This document shows positions 6,675-8,185 of a DNA stretch of 8,185 nt, piece after piece. The stretch comes from Candidatus Nanohaloarchaea archaeon (lineage in GTDB: Archaea > EX4484-52 > GLR71). The notes under the pieces are model-generated. The model was not told the DNA's origin and did not search any database. It saw only the letters and a list, made by a program, of their open reading frames with translations. A program made the position numbers and the translations under genes. Positions within the stretch are counted from its first letter, which is position 1, and each line of letters begins with the position of its first letter. Location: NCBI GenBank assembly GCA_030636615.1, contig DAOVWP010000025.1, forward strand, positions 1-8,185, given 5' to 3'.

Positions 6675-7598
6675 CTAATCTTCCCGATCATCAATCAGAT
6701 CAAGCATCTCTTTTCTGGAGCGGACTTTCCTGACTTCTTCAGATGTAATAACTGCAACGCCATCAATATTATTTTTCCTGACAATAGTCTTTTTGGTCTC
6801 AACGACAAACGCTTTCGGATCATGCATCAGATCACCGAACCTTTTAAGGTCATCCGCATGTTTTCTGCTGATCCGACTCTTCATCACATCCAGAAGAACC
6901 AACTCGCTCGGATCTCTCAGGACAAGATTAGCAGGCGCATTCTTAAAAGTGAAATTAGTGAAACCAACCCGTTTGGTATTGACCATGATAGACTTCTCAA
7001 TAGAATCCTTCACCTCAGACTTAAGATCCACATCAACATCCCACTCAAATATATCTATATTCTTTCGAAGATCAACCCTGAACAGATCTTCAATTGTCTT
7101 AAGAATAACATCACTTATTGTCCCGTATTTCTCAGCGAGATACAAAGTCTTCTTGGAAGTGCCGATCTCATCAGACAACTGTTGTAGAGAATATTCATCC
7201 TTCTTCCTCAGAATCTTCAGCTTATCACAGTCAAACTTCACCATATTTGAACCTTTCCTTGAATAAGCCAGAGACACATGACCATCAAGTATTTCCTCAA
7301 AAGTATTCGGATGAACAACTGGTATTCCAAACCTCTCATACACAGACCCTTCTTTAAGGACAAAATTCCTACCTCTGATACCGATAATCACAGGAGACGC
7401 AGAAAACACTTCAGCCATCTTTTTCAGATCATTACCCTGATCGGCATGGAAACTATCAACATTAAGAAGCACTTTGACAAGCAGTACAGAACCCCTCTTC
7501 TTTGCCACAATATCAAAACAGTTGCGACTAAAAAGAGCAACTTCATACCCTTTACCAGACAACTTTTCAACAATCCTCTCAATTACCCATGCCTGCAT
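6675..7598 (-). CDS. Archaeal HTH transcriptional regulator, COG1395-like
   Basis: The 307-residue protein has three parts. Residues 1-110 form an alpha/beta domain (YEVALFSRNCFDIVAKKRGSVLLVKVLLNVD, 18-48) that looks like the small domain with a degenerate nuclease-like fold seen in this archaeal family. Residues 125-180 are an XRE/Cro-type helix-turn-helix (LKILRKKDEYSLQQLSDEIGTSKKTLYLAEK). The C-terminal 120 residues are an alpha/beta domain (NTKRVGFTNFTFKNAPANLV...) with a charged end. Length and layout match the archaeal proteins annotated as putative HTH-type transcriptional regulators, generally about 310-330 residues. What it controls is unknown. It lies 50 bases upstream of mutS in the same direction and may share transcripts with mutSL. 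The start at 7598 is supported by GAGATGAT five bases upstream and a box A. The nuclease-like reading of the N-domain is inference. Confidence 0.85.
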   Translation of the reverse strand: MQAWVIERIVEKLSGKGYEVALFSRNCFDIVAKKRGSVLLVKVLLNVDSFHADQGNDLKKMAEVFSASPVIIGIRGRNFVLKEGSVYERFGIPVVHPNTFEEILDGHVSLAYSRKGSNMVKFDCDKLKILRKKDEYSLQQLSDEIGTSKKTLYLAEKYGTISDVILKTIEDLFRVDLRKNIDIFEWDVDVDLKSEVKDSIEKSIMVNTKRVGFTNFTFKNAPANLVLRDPSELVLLDVMKSRISRKHADDLKRFGDLMHDPKAFVVETKKTIVRKNNIDGVAVITSEEVRKVRSRKEMLDLIDDRED

Positions 7599-7603
7599 AA
7601 GGC

Positions 7604-7611
7604 ATCATCTC
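7604..7611 (-). promoter_or_regulatory. Ribosome binding site of the HTH regulator gene
   Basis: GAGATGAT sits five bases before ATG 7598. The surrounding TTGAGATGATG (7603-7613) is identical to the string in front of the glycosyltransferase gene. Confidence 0.65.
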
Positions 7612-7635
7612 AACTAAATCTATATTTGTTCTTAT

Positions 7636-7654
7636 ATTATAAAAGTTAAACTTT
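7636..7654 (-). promoter_or_regulatory. Box A of the HTH regulator gene with overlapping palindrome
   Basis: The minus strand reads TTTATAAT at 7636-7643, predicting a start near 7614 and a leader of about 15 bases that includes the ribosome binding site. The palindrome AAAGTT-A-AACTTT (7642-7654) touches the upstream edge of box A, where the BRE lies, and could be an operator. AT-rich palindromes arise easily by chance. Confidence 0.55.
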
Positions 7655-7688
7655 AAAATATATTACTCTACTCAAAGAAACAAAAACG

Positions 7689-7697
7689 TTTATAAAA
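7689..7697 (+). promoter_or_regulatory. Box A of the tRNA gene
   Basis: TTTATAAAA, preceded by CAAAAACG, is a strong archaeal box A centred about 28 bases upstream of the first tRNA base (7721). This predicts a very short or absent 5' leader. Confidence 0.75.
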
Positions 7698-7720
7698 TTA
7701 TTACTATAACAAATACCAGT

Positions 7721-7861
7721 GGGCGTGTAGCTCAGACTGGTTGGAGCGCTGGTCTTATATGACTACGTTTCGTATAATTTCACAGAAAATTTACCAGAAT
7801 GCGTAAGCATTCGCGTGTTTGAGATAGCCAGAGGCCGTGGGTTCAAATCCCATCATGCCCA
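7721..7861 (+). tRNA. tRNA-Ile (anticodon UAU) with a 66-base intron
   Basis: After removal of 7760-7825 the exons (7721-7759 and 7826-7861) make a 75-base cloverleaf. The acceptor stem GGGCGTG pairs with CATGCCC (one G-U). The D stem is GCTC/GAGC with the loop GG pair. The anticodon stem CTGGT pairs with GCCAG (one U-G). The anticodon loop is CUUAUAA, with UAU at 34-36 (7756-7758). The variable loop is AGGCC and the T arm is GTGGG-TTCAAAT-CCCAT. The discriminator is A, and CCA is not encoded. UAU reads AUA; most archaea instead use an agmatidine-modified CAU tRNA for this codon, so this is a minority solution known from a few lineages. The identity depends on the intron borders, which the splice motif supports. 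Confidence 0.9.
7760..7825 (+). other. Archaeal tRNA intron at 37/38 with bulge-helix-bulge motif
   Basis: The central four-pair helix is formed by exon bases CTTA (7754-7757, positions 32-35) and intron bases TGAG (7820-7823). It is flanked by the three-base bulges TAT (7758-7760) and ATA (7824-7826), with cuts after the second base of each. The outer intron helix is GAC-(T)-ACG (7761-7767) with CGTGTT (7814-7819). The interior holds a perfect hairpin, GAATGC-GTAA-GCATTC (7797-7812), with a GNRA loop. The intron is too short to encode a homing endonuclease. Confidence 0.85.
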
Positions 7862-7866
7862 CATTC
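7848..7866 (+). repeat. Direct repeat, copy 1: tRNA 3' end
   Basis: TCCCATCATGCCCACATTC covers the end of the T arm, the 3' acceptor strand, the discriminator and five flanking bases. It recurs exactly at 7971-7989, 123 bases away, and in shortened form at 8146-8155. Confidence 0.9.
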
Positions 7867-7872
7867 ATACCA

Positions 7873-7884
7873 TTTTCTGTTTTT
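7873..7884 (+). terminator. Oligo-T terminator after the tRNA
   Basis: TTTT (7873-7876) and TTTTT (7880-7884) start 12 bases after the discriminator base, the arrangement usual for archaeal RNA polymerase termination. The second T run also merges into TTTTTATAATA, which resembles a box A for anything transcribed from about 7912. Confidence 0.55.
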
Positions 7885-7911
7885 ATAATACATAAATTAA
7901 TCAAACAGAGC

Positions 7912-7937
7912 GATGTCTGAGCATTAGCAAAGACATC
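7912..7937 (+). repeat. Core hairpin 1
   Basis: Seven-pair stem GATGTCT / AGACATC enclosing GA-GC-ATTA-GC-AA. The inner GC/GC can add two pairs flanked by purine-purine mismatches. Confidence 0.75.
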
Positions 7938-7970
7938 ATAAGCGTCAACCGATTATGCGGTTGTTCTGGA

Positions 7971-7989
7971 TCCCATCATGCCCACATTC
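7971..7989 (+). repeat. Direct repeat, copy 2: orphan tRNA 3' end
   Basis: This is an exact copy of 7848-7866. Similarity continues weakly into the flank (CATTCTTATCTTTTT against CATTCATACCATTTT). Upstream, GTTCTGGA partly resembles the T loop, but the T stem cannot form and there is no anticodon stem or 5' half, so it is a fragment and not a tRNA gene. Confidence 0.9.
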
Positions 7990-8019
7990 TTATCTTTTTA
8001 TTATCTGACAAATCTTTGT

Positions 8020-8044
8020 TGTGTCTGAGCAAAGCGAAGACACA
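8020..8044 (+). repeat. Core hairpin 2
   Basis: Seven-pair stem TGTGTCT / AGACACA enclosing GA-GC-AAA-GC-GA. Compared with hairpin 1, two stem pairs differ by compensating changes (G-C to T-A and A-T to G-C). Confidence 0.75.
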
Positions 8045-8085
8045 CTATTGAGATTGACAACAACCACCCAGACAATCTATTAGTA

Positions 8086-8109
8086 GTATATGAGCGAACG
8101 CGAATATGC
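8086..8109 (+). repeat. Core hairpin 3
   Basis: Six-pair stem GTATAT / ATATGC (one T-G) enclosing GA-GC-GAAC-GC-GA. The core matches hairpins 1 and 2 while the stem sequence is different. Confidence 0.65.
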
Positions 8110-8145
8110 TCTCATGACCTATTTGTTAGCAGGTCGTTGATATGA

Positions 8146-8163
8146 TCCCACATTCTTATCTTT
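8146..8163 (+). repeat. Direct repeat, copy 3: shortened tRNA 3' end
   Basis: TCCCACATTCTTATCTTT equals copy 2 with TCATGCCCA removed, as expected from slippage between the two CCCA words. The 17 bases CCCACATTCTTATCTTT (8147-8163) match 7981-7997 exactly, and the next few bases lead into TTGTGTCT as after copy 2. Confidence 0.8.
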
Positions 8164-8185
8164 CTACATTATTTATTGTGTCTAA

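Larger units (their letters stand above)
7862..8185 (+). other. Gene-free, structured tail downstream of the tRNA
   Basis: No convincing protein gene or second tRNA was found here. The stretch is a degenerate tandem arrangement of three kinds of part: tRNA 3'-end fragments (7971, 8146), T-rich segments after each fragment, and hairpins. Hairpins with a shared GAGC core lie at 7912-7937, 8020-8044 and 8086-8109. Unrelated hairpins are CAACCG/CGGTTG (7946-7963), AGATTG/CAATCT (8051-8078) and GACCT/AGGTC (8116-8135). The last bases, TTGTGTCTAA, appear to begin another core hairpin cut by the window edge. It could be a noncoding RNA locus, a decayed integration site, or a family of palindromic repeats. 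Confidence 0.6.

Noticed and set aside
6793..7649. Several plus-strand open frames opposite the HTH regulator
   Set aside because: Shadows of the minus-strand gene; none shows recognisable motifs or a ribosome binding site.
7754..7797. Two-intron model with ACCAG (7793-7797) as the true anticodon-stem strand
   Set aside because: The bases before ACCAG (AAAA-TTT) do not form the four-pair helix with CTTA, whereas TGAG-ATA before GCCAG does, and the variable loop and T arm follow GCCAG directly.
7890..7990. Second tRNA gene or a split-tRNA 3' half
   Set aside because: No T stem, no anticodon-stem strand and no splice motif precede the duplicated acceptor end, so it cannot make a functional 3' half by itself.
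7912..7990. Box C/D or H/ACA guide RNA
   Set aside because: CTGA words and an ACA occur, but no RTGATGA box C, no proper kink-turn bulge and no clear guide pocket are visible.
7862..8185. CRISPR array
   Set aside because: Repeat copies differ in length and spacing (123 and about 175 bases) and repeat sequence derives from the tRNA end; no uniform repeat/spacer pattern.

Overview
The window looks like a piece of an AT-rich archaeal chromosome. The archaeal signs are a tRNA gene interrupted at position 37/38 by an intron with a recognisable bulge-helix-bulge splice motif, TTTATA-type box A promoters about 26 bases upstream of inferred start points, short GAGRTGAT-type ribosome binding sites or nearly leaderless starts, and a regulator of the archaeal COG1395 type. 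Small, tightly packed genes, a wHTH-MNT/HEPN pair and a bacterial-type MutS/MutL pair would fit a DPANN lineage or another AT-rich archaeon, but that placement is inference.

Layout. From 1 to 722 (minus strand) lies a family 2 glycosyltransferase of the dolichol-phosphate-sugar synthase type, cut by the left edge. A 112-codon unknown gene runs away from it on the plus strand (837-1175). Next comes a two-gene plus-strand operon (1249-2323): a winged-helix protein fused to a minimal nucleotidyltransferase, overlapping a HEPN-domain partner, behind a promoter carrying two 18-bp palindromes. Convergent to it on the minus strand is a block read right to left: a COG1395-type HTH regulator (6675-7598), mutS (4096-6624) and mutL (2336-4099). 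mutS and mutL overlap by four bases and encode a MutH-independent mismatch repair pair, with the endonuclease motif present in MutL. The regulator lies 50 bases upstream of mutS and may share a transcript with it.

The right end (7721-8185) holds a tRNA-Ile with anticodon UAU and a 66-base intron. It is followed by about 320 bases without a gene. This tail contains two degenerate re-duplications of the tRNA 3' end, alternating with hairpins that share a GA-GC-loop-GC-RA core and have covarying stems. That tail and the palindromic operator of the MNT/HEPN operon are the least ordinary parts of the window.
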